Source: Sapria himalayana (taxonomy: Eukaryota; Streptophyta; Magnoliopsida; Malpighiales; Rafflesiaceae). Taken from it: a stretch of 64,000 nucleotides of DNA. Shown here one piece after another: positions 14,809 through 28,681 of the stretch (positions are counted from its first letter, which is position 1; every line of letters starts with the position of its first letter). Where the stretch lies: positions 211,001 to 275,000 of the forward strand of contig JAREIK010016253.1 of the NCBI GenBank assembly GCA_029783825.1. The letters are read 5' to 3'. The notes under the pieces are model-generated. The model worked only from the letters and a program-made list of their open reading frames with translations. It ran no database searches and had not been told where the DNA came from. The position numbers were made by a program, and so were the translations under genes.

Positions 14809-15685
14809 CTATCTTTTTATCTATCTATCTATCTATATATTTGTCTGTCCTTTCTCTATGAATCTAACAATCTACTTGTCTATATATTTATCAATCTTTA
14901 TGTCTATCTATCTATCAATATATTTTTTATCTATTTGATTATCTATCTATCTCTCTATCTATCTGATAATCTGTCGATCTATATGTCTATCTATTTGTCA
15001 TTTTATTTATCTATCAATCTATCTATCTGTAAATCAATCAATCAATCAATCAATTCTATCTATCTATCAATATGTCTACCAATATATCTATCAATCTGTC
15101 TATCAATCTATCTATCAATCTGTCTATATAGGTGTCTAAATATTTGTCTATCTATCTATTTGTCTATCAATCAATCAATCTATCTATCTATATATCTACC
15201 TGTCTGTCTATTTATTTGTCTATCTATCTATATATTTATCTGTCTGTCTATCTATATATTTTTATATCTACATGTCTAACTATCTGTCTATCTATTTGTA
15301 TATTTCTTTATCTATTTATATATCTATCTATCTACATGTCTATCTACCTAATATATATATCTATCTATCTATTTATCTATTTGACTATCTATATTATAAA
15401 TTATCTGTCTATCTATCTAACTATCTATGTATGTATCTATCTACTTATCTATATTTCTATCTATCTATTTGTCTATCTATTTGACTATCTATCTGACTAT
15501 ATATCTATCTTTGAAACATTCTATCAATATATCTGTCAATCTATCTGTCTATATATATCTCTCTCTATCTATCTATCTTTCTTTTTATCCATGTGTCTAT
15601 CTGTCTATCTATCTATCTGTCTAACTCTATGTTATTCAAACTATTTATTAATCTATCTATTTAAGCATCTATAAATTTATCTATA

Positions 15686-15721
<36 letters not shown>

Positions 15722-16132
15722 AATCTTTCTATCTATTTGTCTATCAATCTATCTAAAAATCTTTTGATCTATCTCTTTATCTATTTCTCTATCTATAAAT
15801 TTATGTATATTTTTTTAACTATCAATCAATCAATCTATTTATTTATTAATTCATCTATTAATCTATCTATCAATTAGTCTATCAATATGTGTATCTATTT
15901 GTCTATTAATCTAACTATCAATCATTCTATCTATCTATCTCTCTATTTATATATTTGTCTATCTATCTATTTTTTTGTCTATCTATCATTCTATCCATTA
16001 ATCTATATGTCTATCTATTTGTTTTTATATCTTTCTATCTATCTATATGCGTATCAATCTAAATATTTATCTATATATCTGTCTGTCTATATATTTGCCT
16101 ATCTATTTATCTATTTTCTATCTATCTATTTA
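7286..16132. repeat. degenerate (TCTA)n satellite, left arm part 1
   Basis: About 8.8 kb of imperfect tetranucleotide repeat. The + strand is built from TCTA with frequent TCTG, TTTG, TCAA and TATA variants and essentially no other sequence. Embedded are TA microsatellites (for example 12,360-12,398, 13,706-13,728 and 13,772-13,800) and a (CA)n(TA)n run at about 14,769-14,808. All three + frames stay open for long stretches because TCT-ATC-TAT-CTA has no stop, giving Ser-Ile-Tyr-Leu polypeptides (up to 222 codons at 14,611-15,279). The minus strand carries TAG throughout. I interpret none of these as genes. The array ends exactly at a CACTA terminus. Confidence 0.97.
14035..14125. repeat. ~60-bp local duplication inside the TCTA array
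   Basis: A block beginning CAATCTATCTGTTTATC and running through ATATATTTATG is repeated about 60 bases later with one or two changes. It shows that blocks larger than the four-base unit are copied within the array. Confidence 0.7.
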
Positions 16133-16850
16133 CACTACAAGAAAATGTTGATTTAGCTAGGGAATTTTAGCTAGGGATTAATCCCTAGCTAAATAGCAAA
16201 GGAGTAGCTAGGAAATAACTAAGGAATAACAAGGGATTTATGTTTTTCATTAAAATAAAATTTTGCAATGGATTAGCGACGGATTAGCGATGGAATATTT
16301 TTATAAATTCTGCTCAAGAAAAGTGGAGAATTTATCGATAGATTTAGCGACAGAATTTCTCTAGTTAATAAAATCTGGAATTTAGCAAAAAAATTAGAGA
16401 TAGAATTTCCCTAGATAATAAAATCTAAAAATTAGCAATGGCTTTAGCGACGGAATTTCCTTAGCTATTAAAATCCAAAATTTAGCGAAGGATTTAGAAA
16501 CTAAATTTTTCTGGCTAATTACATCAGTAACATAGCGACAAATTTTAGCTACGGAATTTCCTAGCTAATTACATACTAAACATAGTAATGGATTTTAGCG
16601 ATGTAATTTTCCTAGCTAATTACAACTTGAAAATATAGCTACAGATTTTGAAATGTAATTTTTTTTTGTAATTACATAATTAATATAGCAACGGAACTTC
16701 CCTAGCTAATTACTTTCTGAATATAGTGACGGATTTTAGTGATGTAACTTATCTAGCTAAAAAAATCTTGAATATATCGATGGATTTAGCAAGGGAGCTT
16801 CTCTAGCTAATTAAATCCAGAATATAGCGATGGATTTAGTGATTAAAGCT
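16133..16850. mobile_element. CACTA (En/Spm) transposon terminus with subterminal repeats
   Basis: The block opens with CACTACAAGAAAA, the classic terminal inverted repeat of plant CACTA elements. About eleven diverged units of roughly 58-60 bases follow, with a consensus of TTTAGCGACGGAATTTC, then CTAGCTAATTAAATC, then a short spacer. Arrays of this kind are the family's subterminal transposase-binding regions. The first units also form inverted pairs (TAGCTAGGGATT / AATCCCTAGCTA at about 16,170-16,195). TCTA satellite abuts both sides: the left border is sharp, whereas on the right the repeats fade into TATCTATC at about 16,850. No coding sequence is present. The matching right terminus with an inverted TIR was not found in the window; the nearest relative is an inverted subterminal piece at 59,559-59,606. 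Confidence 0.88.
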
Positions 16851-16977
16851 ATCTATCTATTTATATAATTATTAATCTTTTTATCTATCTTTATAATTTT
16901 TAATCTATATATCTAACTATCTATCTATTTGTCTATATATCTATATATCTATCTATATATTTAACTATATATATGTG

Positions 16978-17012
<35 letters not shown>

Positions 17013-19492
17013 GCCAATCTTTCTATTTACTTGTCTATATATTTGACTATTTATCTATCTTAATATTTGTCTATCTGTCTATCCATCTATCTGAGTTTTT
17101 TTATATCTATCTATTTGTATATCTGCCTATTTATCAAACTATCTGTCTAATTGTCTATATATATATATCAATCTATTTGACTATCTATCTTTCTATATAA
17201 CAGTCAATCTTTCTATCTATCTATCTATTAATATATCAATCAATATGTCTATCTATGTATATATCTATCTTTCTTTCTTTCTATCCTTCTATCTATATTT
17301 TTGTTTATCTATATATCTATCTATCTTTTTATTTTCATATCTGTCTATCTAACTATATGTCTAATTTTCTATTTGTCTATTTGGCTCTCTTTGTATCACT
17401 TTATTTATCTATGTTTATGTGTCTGTGTCTGTGTCTATGTGTCAACGTGTCTATGTATCTATGTGTTTATGTTACTATGTGTCTATGTGTCTACGTGCCT
17501 ATGTGTCTATGTATCTATGTTTCTAACTAACTTTCTGCCTTTCTATCTATCAATAACTTTTTTTGTCTATCTATATATCTATTTTCCTATTTGTCTATTT
17601 GTCTATCTGTCATTCTATATATGTTTCTATTTATCTTTCTGTCTACTTGTTTATCACTCTATCTATTTATTTGTATATCTATCTTTCTATCTATCTATTT
17701 ATTTTACTATTTGTCTATCTATTAATCTCGTTATCTGCCTATCTGTCTTTATCTTTATCTTTATCTTTATATTCATCTATTAGACTATCATTCTATCTAT
17801 CTATCTATCTATATGGCTACCTATCTATCTGTATATCTCTTTATCTATCTATCTTTTTATCTATATATCTATATATCTATTTATCTATCTATGTATCTAT
17901 TTGTATAACTATCTTTATATTTCTCTATCCAACATTCTATCTATTTCTCTATCTATCTTTTAGTTTATAAGTCTATTAGAATATGTGTATATTTATTTAT
18001 CTATCTATCTATAGATCAATTTTTATGTCTGTCCATCTATTTGTTTATCTATCTACCTGTCAATATATCTATCTATCTATCAATTTGTATATCTATCTAA
18101 CTATTTATTTGTCTATCTATCTATATAACTATCTATTTGATTATTTATCAGTTTGTCTATGTTTTTATCTTTCTATATGTCTATCTACATATCTAGCTAT
18201 CTATCTATATGTCTATATATCTGTCTATCTACCTATCTATCTATATGTTTATCTATCTATCTGACTATTTGTCCATCATTCTATCTGACTATTTGTCTAT
18301 CTTTTTATATGTCTATCTATCTATCTTTCTATATGCCTTTTTGTCTATCTATCTTTTTATATATCTGCCAATTTATCTAATTGTTTAATTATCTAACAAT
18401 CTTTCTATATTTATCTCTATCTATCCATATGTCTAACTATCTAACTATCTGATTTTTCTATCAATCATAGTTTATCAACCGATCTGACTATCTATATATG
18501 TATTTATTTGTTTATCTATCTATTTGTCTATCTATTTATGTGTGTGTGTGTGTGTGTGTGAGTGTGTGTGTGTGTGTGTATTTAGTTTTTATCTATTTGT
18601 CTATCTGTCTATCTACCGATCTGTCTATTTGTCTATATGGCTATGTCTCTATCTCTTTTTCTATGTTTGAGTTTATTAGTCTATAAGTCTATTTATCTAT
18701 CTATCAATCTCTCTAATTATCTATATGTCTATTTGTTTATATGTTTATTTTTCTATATGTCTATCTATCGATTTTTAAATCTATCTTTTGTCATTCTATC
18801 TATATATCTATCTGTCTATTTGTCTATTTGTCTATTTGTCATTCTATTTTATATGTATCCGTCTATCTATCTATATGTCTATCTCTCTAACTATCTATTT
18901 GTTTATGTGTCTATATGTCTATATATTAATCTATGTAACTATCTATCTATTTGTATATTTGTTTATGTTTCAATTTATCTATCTATCTATTGGTCTGTCT
19001 ATCTATATATCTATCTTTCTATATATATGACTATTAGTCTATCTATCTATATATCAATCTATAAATTTATCTATATGTCTATATATATATATATATATAT
19101 ATTTATTTATTTATTTATTTATTTATTTATATATTAGTCTATCAATTTAATTTTATACGTGCCTAATTATCTAGCTATTTATCTATCTATCTGTCAATTT
19201 ATGTCTTTATGATAATATGTGTCTATCTATATATCTATCTATTTGTCAATCTGTCTATCTATCTTATGTTTGTTTTTTGTCTATCCATCTATCTCCCTAT
19301 CTATATATTTTTTTATTTGTCCGTCTCTATATATGTCTCTTTGTCTATCTCTATATCTATCTATATGTTATCTATCAATCTATCTATCTACATATCTATC
19401 TATTGGTCAATTTGAATATCTATCTTTATAACTATATCTATATGTCTATTAGTCTATCAATCTACTCGTCTTTCTGTCTATTTGTCTATATA
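16851..19492. repeat. degenerate (TCTA)n satellite, left arm part 2
   Basis: This continues the TCTA array beyond the CACTA terminus, in the same orientation as before. It includes a variant sub-array rich in TATGTGTC (about 17,415-17,525) and a (TG)n run at about 18,539-18,580, plus a (TTTA)n run at about 19,102-19,130. It ends where the strand sense reverses at about 19,490. Confidence 0.95.
17412..17525. repeat. TATGTGTC variant sub-array
   Basis: Within the TCTA satellite the unit changes to an eight-base form, CTATGTGT / CTGTGTCT, repeated about fourteen times. It contains CpG-bearing variants (CAACGTGTC, CTACGTGCC) that are rare elsewhere in the array. It looks like a locally amplified variant family. 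Confidence 0.8.
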
Positions 19493-19500
19493 TATAAATA
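19490..19500. other. strand-switch point of the tetranucleotide satellite
   Basis: To the left the + strand reads TTTGTCTATATATA, to the right AAATAGATAGATAG. From here to 38,640 the TAGA form is on the + strand, so the two arms are inverted relative to each other with almost no spacer. A transcript crossing this point could pair with itself over long, imperfect stretches. Confidence 0.9.
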
Positions 19501-22206
19501 GATAGATAGATAAATAGATAAACAAATAATTAAATAGATTATATATATATATATATATATAGATAAATATATTGATAGATATACATATAGATAGAGAGAT
19601 AGTTAATCAGATAGATAGATAGAAGTTAAACTAGTAGATAGATAGATAGATAGACAAATAGCTAGATAGACACATAGATGGATTATTTGATTGACACATT
19701 GATCAAATTGATTTATAGATCTATAGATAGACAAATTGATAAAAAAATTGATAGATAAATAGATAGATTGATAGATTGATAGATAAATAGACAGATAGAA
19801 AGATAACTAGATAAACAAATAGAGATATAGATAAATAGAAAGAAAGAAAGATGAATATATAAATAGATAGATAGATATATAAATAGACAGATAAATAGAT
19901 TGATTTGTAGACAAAATTATAGACAAATTGATTCACAAGTGTTAGATAGATTGTTAGATAGATTTATAGACACATTGATGGATAGATTGATAAATAGATT
20001 AATAGGCAGATTGAAATACAATTAGATAGAAAAATAGATAGAGAGATAGATAGAATGTTAGATAGATATATACATAAAAAATGATAGATAAATAGATATA
20101 AAGATAGAAAGTCACATATTTTGACATATAGTTTGGCAGCTATATTGATAGATAGATAGATAGATATACAGATTGATAGATAGATTAATATAAAGATTAA
20201 AAAAAGATTGATAAATAGATTCATAGACAAATTGATAGATATATTTATAGAATGATAGATAGATTGATTGATTAATTGATAGATAGATTAATAGACATAC
20301 AGAAATAAACATAGATAGATAGATTGATTGATTGATTTAAAGATAATTTGATCGACATATTGATAGACAAATTAATAAACAGATTGATACATAGAGAGAT
20401 AGATAGATTAATTGATAGATATATATATATATATAGAAAGTTAGATAGATGATTGATAGATAGATAAATAGATAGTTAGATAGATATACAAATAGATAGA
20501 TAGATAGATAGACAGATAGATATATAGATAGATAGACAGATAGATAGACATATATTTTTAAAGAGAGATAGTATGATAGATAAAAAGATAGATATAAATA
20601 TAGATAGATAGATAGTTAGTTAGTTAGTTAGTTAGATAAACAGATAAATAGATAGATAGATTCAATTTTTGATCGACATATTGATATATAGATTGATAGA
20701 CTGATTTATATAGAGATTGAAAGATAATTTGATTGAAATATAGATAGATAGATTGAGTGATTGATATATAGATAGATAGACAGCTAGATTGATTGATTGA
20801 TAAATACACAAATAAATAGATAGATTGATAGTCATATTGATCGATAGATTGATAGACAGAGTGATAGATTGATTGATATACTGATATTTAGACATGTGGA
20901 TAGACAATAGATAGAATGATAGATAGATAAAAAGATAGAGAGATAGATAGACATATAGATAGACTGATACATAGATAGACAAACAAATAGATAGACAAAT
21001 AGATTTATATAAATATAGTTATATAGATAGACATATATATAAATTTATATCTAGATAGATATATAGACAAAAAGATAGAAAGTAAAGATAGATAGTCCAA
21101 TAGATAGAGCGAAAGATAAATAGATAGATTGATAGATAGAAAGAAAGACAACTAGAAAGAATGACAAACAGATATATATACTTATAGAAATACAAATAAA
21201 AAAAGATAGATAGATAGATAGATATATTGGTAGATACATAGACAGATAGACAAATAGATAGACAATTAGATAAAGAAGCAAAATGACAGATAGATAGTTA
21301 GACAACCATATAGGAAGACTGATAGACAAATAGATATACAAATAGATAAACAAATAGATAAACAAATAAATAGATAGAGAGATATATAGATAGATAGATA
21401 GATATAGAGATAGATAGCTCGATATATAGATAGAGAGATAGATATACAGATAGATATAAAGATAGATAAAGAGAAAAAAATTGATAAATCGATAGAAAGA
21501 AAGATGGATAGATATATAGATTGATAAATAAATAGATAGATAAATGGATATATAGACAGATAGATAGATAGACAGACATACAAACAAACAAACAGAGAGA
21601 TAGACATATAGATAGAGAGAAATGTAGACAGATAAATAGATATATAGATAATCAAATAGATTGATAAATAAATTGACATATAGATAGGCAGATAGATAGA
21701 CAAATAGATATACAAAAAGATATATAGTTAGATAGATAGTTTAATAGACAAATTGATAGATAGATTTATAGATACATAGATAGATAGATAAATAGACAAA
21801 TAAAAAATAGATTGACAAATAGATTGAAAAATATATAGATAGATTGAATGAATTATATACAAATAGATAGATAATTAGATAGACAAATAGATTGGTAGAT
21901 AGACAGATAAATAGACACAGATATACACATAGATATATATAGATAGAGAAATAGATAGATAGGTACGTAGGTAGATAGACAGACAGATAGTTAGATAGAT
22001 ATATAGATAGACAGATTGATACATAGATAGATACATAGACTTATTGATAGATAGATAAATAGTTCAAACGACATGTAGATTATTAAATATATAGATAGTT
22101 AGATAGATAGATAGATAAATATACTGATATATAGTTAGATAAATAGACAGACAAATCGATAGATAAATAGATAGATAGATATATAATTAAATAGATAGAT
22201 AGATGG

Positions 22207-22275
22207 ATAGATAGATTGATAGATAACCCAATAGAATTATAGATAGATTGATAGATAACCCAATAGAATTATAGA
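22207..22275. repeat. ~36-bp tandem duplication
   Basis: The string AACCCAATAGAATTATAG with its GATAGATTGATAGAT lead-in occurs twice in a row without change. CCC is otherwise nearly absent from the TAGA array, so the copying event is recent or protected from drift. Confidence 0.85.
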
Positions 22276-22695
22276 TAGATAGACACATACATAAATAGAT
22301 AGATAGACAGATTGATTAATAGATTGATGGACAGATTAAAATACAGATAGATATATAGATAGTAGAAAGATAGATAGGTAAATAGATAGAGATAAAAAAA
22401 ATAGACAGACAGACAGATAGATAGAAAGCTAGATAGATAGCTTGATAGATACATAGATAGGTAGATAAATTGACAGATATATAGACATATAGATAAACAT
22501 ATATATAGATAGATAGATATTTAAATAGATACATAGATAGATAGAAATATAAACAAACAGATAGATAGACAAATTGATAGATAGATATCTACACACACAT
22601 AAAGATATTCATTTAGACAGACAAATAGAAAGATAGATCGGTACATAGTCAAAAAGAAAGAAAGAAGATAGATAAATAGCTAGATAGATAGATAG

Positions 22696-22810
22696 AAAGC
22701 TAGATAGATAGATAGACAGATAGAAAGCTAGATAGATAGATAGACAGATAGAAAGCTAGATAGATAGATAGACAGATAGAAAGCTAGATAGATAGATAGA
22801 CAGATAGCTA
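22696..22810. repeat. 28-bp tandem repeat, four copies
   Basis: The unit starts AAAGCTAGATAGATAG and ends with ACAGATAG. It repeats at 22,696, 22,724, 22,752 and 22,780 with no visible change. It is a young higher-order amplification within the older degenerate array. Confidence 0.9.
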
Positions 22811-22905
22811 GATAGATAGAAAGATCGAAAAATATATAGACAAAAGATTGGTTGATTGATAAATAGATAGATATAAAGTTAGAACATATAGATAGACTGA
22901 TAGAA

Positions 22906-22954
<49 letters not shown>

Positions 22955-23640
22955 TCCAAACAGACTAATAGACATATAGATAGATTTACAAATAGACAAA
23001 AAGAAAAATATATAGACAGAAAAATATACGGACGGATAGATAGATAGACAATAAAATAAATAAGTAGAAAAAAAGACATATAGATATAAAGATAATAGAT
23101 AAATAGAGAGTGACAGATTGATAGACAGATAAAAAGTTAGATAGACATATAGTAAGATAGATAGATTTGGAGACAGATAGAATGATAGTTTTGAAGACAT
23201 TTTCTTAGGCAGATAGATATACAGATAGCTAGATCGTTAGACAAAAAGATATATTGATATATATAATTAGACAAACAGATAAATAGATAGATAAAAAATA
23301 AATATAAAGATAGATAAATTCATTGATTGACAAATTGATAGATAGATAACAGATTGATCACTAGAAAGATTGATAAAAATATTGATAGAAAGATATATAT
23401 ATATATATATAGTTACGCAAATTGATAGATAAATAGATATACACACATATAGATAGTGAGTTTGATAGTTATATAAATAGATAGTTAAATAGATAAATAG
23501 ATTATTACACAGATAGACATATACATAGATAGATAGATATACATTTTAATTTATAAATAGATAGACAGATAGACAATTAGATAAACAAATATATAAATAG
23601 TTAGATAGATAGATAGATAAATAGATGGATAAATATACAT

Positions 23641-26600
23641 ATAGATAGAGAGATAGTTAATCAAATAGATAGAAGTTAAACTAGTAGATAGATAGACTAA
23701 GAGCTAGATAGACACATAGATGGAATGTTTGATTGACACATTGATAGATAGATTGATAGACTGATAGATAGACAAATTGATAGAAAGATTGATAGATAAA
23801 TAGATAGATAGATAGATAGATAAAAAGACAAATATTTAAACAAATAGAGATATAGATATATAAAAAGACAGATAGATGGATAGATATATAGATAAATATA
23901 TAGATAGACACATAAATAGATAGATTTGTAGACAGAATGTTAGACATATTGATTCATAAATGTTAGATAGATTGATAGATTGATTTATAGACATATTGAT
24001 AGATTGATTGCTAAATAGATTAATAGGCAGATTGATAGACAGATAGATCGAAAAATAGATAGAGAGATAGATAGAATATTAGATAGATATATACATAAAA
24101 GATGACAGATATATAGAAATAAAGATAGATAGAAACATAGATTTACATATAGTTTGATAGATAGATTGACAGATAGATAGATAGAAAGATAGATAGAAAG
24201 TTCGATAGATAGATATACAGATTGCTAGATAGATTAATAGAAAGATTAATAAACAGATTAATAGATAGATTCATTAATAGATTGATAGATATATTGATAG
24301 ATAGATAGATAGATTAATAGCCAGCTAGAAATAAATATACATAGAAAGATAGATTGATTGAAAAAAAATTTGATCGCCATATTGATAGACAAATTAATAG
24401 ACAGATTGATACATAGATTGATAGATAGAAAGATTGATTGATTGATTGATATATATATATATATAGTTAGATAGATAGATAGATAGTTAGATAGATAGAT
24501 AAATAGATAGATAGATAGACAAATTGATCGATATATTGATAGATTGATTGATAGACTTATTTATAAATAGATTGAAAGACAAATGGATAAAATTTTGATA
24601 AATAGATAGATTGATATATAGATAAATACACAGATATATTGATTTATTGATTGATTGATTGATTGATAAATTGACAAGTAAATAGGTAGATTGATAGTCA
24701 TATTGATTAATAGATTGATTGACAAATTGATAGATAGATTGATAGACTGATATCTATACAAGTAGATAAACAATTAGATAGACAGATTGATAGACAAATA
24801 AATAGAGAGATAGATAGACATATAGATAGACTAATACATAGATAGAAAATAGATAGATAGACAAATAGATTGATATATAGATAGTTAGATAGATAGACAT
24901 ATAGATAAACTGATATCTAGACAGATAGATAGATAGATAGATCGAAAAATAGAAAGATCGACAGATAAGATAGATAGAAAAATATATAGAGAGAAAGATA
25001 AATAGATAGATTGATAAGTAGATAGAAAGAGAGATATACAGTTAGATATATAAAATGATAGATAGTAAGAATGACACCTATAAAGACATATAGAAATACA
25101 AATAGATAGTTAGATTGATAGATAGATAGATATATTGATAGATACATAGACAGATAGACAAATAGATAGATAGATAGATAAAATGATAGACAGACAGATA
25201 GATAGACATAGAAGAAGACTAAAAATAGATAGATAAACAAATAGATTAAGAAATAGATAGATAGAAAGATATATAGATTGATAGATATAGAGATAGATAG
25301 CTTGATAGATAGATAGATAGGTTGAAAGATAGATATACAGATAGATAGATAGATAGAAAAAAATAGAAAAATTGATAAATTGATAGATACACAAATTGTT
25401 TGAATTATAGATAGATAAAAAGATAGCTTTATTAATAAAAAGGTAGAAAGATAAATGGATAGATAATAGATTGATAGATAAATAGATTGATAGATAAATA
25501 GATAGATAGATAGATAGAAAATAATAGATAGATAGAAAAATAATAGATAGATAGAAAAATAATAGGTAGATAGATAGACAGATAGATAACAAATAGATAG
25601 ATAGACAGATAGATAAACAAATAGATATATAGATAGACAGATATATGGATAGACATATAGATAGAGAGACAGATAAAGATATAGACTGATAGATAGACAG
25701 ACATACAAACAAAAAACAAAGTGATAGATAGATAGATAGATAGAAATATAGACAGATAAATAGATAAATAGATAGAAATATAGACAGATAAATAGATATA
25801 TAAATAATCAAATAGATTGAGAAATACATAGACATATTGGCAGGCAGATAAATAGACAAATAGATTTACATAAAGATAGACTATTAGATAGATTTTTTAA
25901 TAGACAAATTGATAAATAAATTGATAAATAGATGTATAGATACATAGATAGATAGATTAGTAGACAGATAAAAAATAGATTGACAAATAGATTGAAAGAT
26001 AAATAGATAGATAGATCTATATACATATAGATAAACATTTAAATAGACAAATAGATTGGTAGATAGATAGATAAATAGACACATAGATAGACACATAGAT
26101 ATATAGATAAAGAGATAGGTAGGTAGGTAGGTAGATAGACAAATAGACAGACAGATTGAGTGAGTGATTCAATGATACACAGATATATACACATACATAT
26201 AGATACATAGATAAATAGATCAAAAGACACATATATAGACAAATATATAGATAGTTAGATAAATAGATAGATAAATAGACAAATAGATAGTTCGATAGAT
26301 AGACAGACACATAGATAGATAAATAGAAAGATAGATAGATGGTTAAACAAGAAGATAGATGGATAGATAGATAAACAAATAGAATTATTGATAGATAGAC
26401 ACATTGATAGATAGATATATAGACAGATTGACAATAGATTGATGGATAAATTGAAAAACAGATAGATAATTAGATAGTAGAATGATATATAGAGAAATAT
26501 AAAGATATAAAAATAAATAGATTGATAGACAGATAGATAGAAAGCTAGATAGACAGCTAGATAGATACATAGATAGGTAGATAGATTGACAGATATATAG

Positions 26601-27620
26601 ACATATAGACAAACATATATATTGATAGATAGATAATTAGATAGAAAAATAGATAGATAGATAGATAGACAAATTGATAGATAGATATCTACACACACAT
26701 ATAGATAGATATTTAGACAAATAGCTAGACAAATAGAAAGATAGATCGATACATAGTCACAAAGAAAGAAAGAAAGATATATAGATAAATAGATAAAAAG
26801 CTAGCTAGATAGATAGATAGAAAGATAGACAAATATATGACAAATAGATAGGTTGATTGATAAATAGATAGATATAAAGTTAGAGCATATAGATAGACAG
26901 ATAGAATATATATATATATATATATATATATAAACATTCAAATAGACCAATAGACAAATAAATAGGCATATCGGTAGATAGATAAATAGATAAAAAAATA
27001 AATATATAGATAGACAAATATACTGATGGATAGATAAATAGACAATAAAATAAATAGGCTAGAAAAAAAGACATAAATATATAAACATCTTAGATAAATA
27101 GGGAGACATACAGATTGATAGAAAGATAGAAAGTTAGACATATAGTAAGATAGATAGATATATAGAATGATAGTTTGGGAGACATTTTCATATGTAGATA
27201 GACAGACAGACAGACAGATAGATAGATAGACTAAAAAGATTGATAGATAGATATTTAGACAGATAATAGATAAATAGATAGGTAGATATATAGATCAAAA
27301 AATAGATATATAGATTGATTGATTGATTGGCATATTGATAGATAGATTACTATAAAGATTGATAAAAATATTGATAGAAAGATAGATATATAGATAGTTA
27401 CAAGATTGATAGACACATTGATAGATAAATACATAGATTGATTGATATGTATCATATAAATAGATAAATAGATAAATTGATCCATTGAAAGATAGATAGA
27501 TAGATTGATTTATAGATAGAAAAATGCATAGATATACATATAGATAGCTAGATAGATAGACAGATAGATAGACTACTTGATAGATAAATAGACAAATTGA
27601 TTCAAATATAGATAGAAAGG
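23641..27620. repeat. higher-order satellite block, copy 2 (~4.0 kb)
   Basis: Second copy of the block starting at about 19,591, sharing at least five marker strings in collinear order. Offsets drift by about 120 bases, showing indels since duplication. I could not recognise a third adjacent copy after about 27,620. Confidence 0.78.
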
Positions 27621-27964
27621 CAGATAGATAATTAGACAAGTACACAAAGAGACAAATTATTAAATAGATAAAAAAGAGATAGATAGAAAAATTGATTGAT
27701 AGATAGATTGATAGATATATAGATAGAGAGAGAGAAAAATAGATACATATATAAATAGACAGATAGATAGAAAGATAAATAGATAGATAAAAAAATAAAT
27801 ATAGATAGACAGACATTTTGAATGATTGATTGATTGACAGATATATAGATAAATGATAGAAAGAATATTAGACAGATAGATAGGCAGATAGATATATAGA
27901 TAGATTGATAGATAATTAGATATACAAATATATTGATTGATAGTTAAAAATAAAGATATATAAA

Positions 27965-28002
<38 letters not shown>

Positions 28003-28681
28003 TATAGATAGAAAGAGAGATAAATAGATATTTATATATAGATAGATAGATGATAAATAGATAGATAGATATATAGACAGATAGATATTTTGATAGATAG
28101 ATTGATAGACATATTGATATAGAGATATATATATATATATATAAACTTAAATAGTTAAATAGATAGGTATATAAAAAGATAGATAGATAGATAGACATAT
28201 AGATTGACAAATTAAAATTTAGATAGATAGATACACATTTAGATAGATACATATATTGATACATAGATAGATAAATGGATAGAAATTCAGATAGATAGGC
28301 AAATACATAGATTTATAGATAGACAAATAGATAGACAGAATGATAGATAGGCAAATAAAAAGATAAATAAATAGATTGATAGATAGACAGATAGATAGAG
28401 AGATATATAGATAGATAAAAAGGCATACATATAGATAAAAAATAGATAGACAAATAGATATATATAGATAGACTAACAATAGATAGACCGAAAGACAAAT
28501 AGTTTGGTAGGCTGATAGTCAAGAAGTTAGATAGAGAGACAATAGACAAACAAACAAATAAATTGACCAATAGATAGACATGCAGATAAGACTATATAAA
28601 TAGATAAACATATAGATATATAAACTCTTTGATAGATCGAATGATAAAAAGATTGATAGACAAATATATATATATATATAT

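Larger units (their letters stand above)
19591..23640. repeat. higher-order satellite block, copy 1 (~4.0-4.1 kb)
   Basis: Non-canonical marker strings inside the TAGA array recur in the same order about 4 kb downstream: AGTTAATCA (19,601 and 23,655), AATTTGATCG (20,345 and 24,367), the ACACACACAT / GATCGRTACATAGTC pair (22,636 and 26,744), AATGATAGTTT (23,181 and 27,166) and GATTGATAAAAATATTG (23,368 and 27,357). Offsets range from about 3,985 to 4,108. The two blocks are diverged duplicates of one unit. Confidence 0.8.
19494..28681. repeat. degenerate (TAGA)n satellite, right arm part 1
   Basis: About 9.2 kb with the + strand built from TAGA, GATAGACA, GATTGATA and AAATAGAT variants, the reverse complement of the left arm's vocabulary. 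It includes TA runs (for example 22,909-22,950 and 26,907-26,931) and longer-range duplications annotated separately. Open frames up to 263 codons on the minus strand (24,917-25,708) encode only Ser/Ile/Tyr/Leu repeats and are compositional artefacts. The array is cut at 28,682 by a MITE. Confidence 0.97.

Noticed and set aside
7518..19501. Dozens of + strand open frames of 60-222 codons
   Set aside because: They are Ser-Ile-Tyr-Leu-Cys-Val repeats in all three frames of the TCTA array. The four-base repeat has no stop on that strand, so the length is meaningless.
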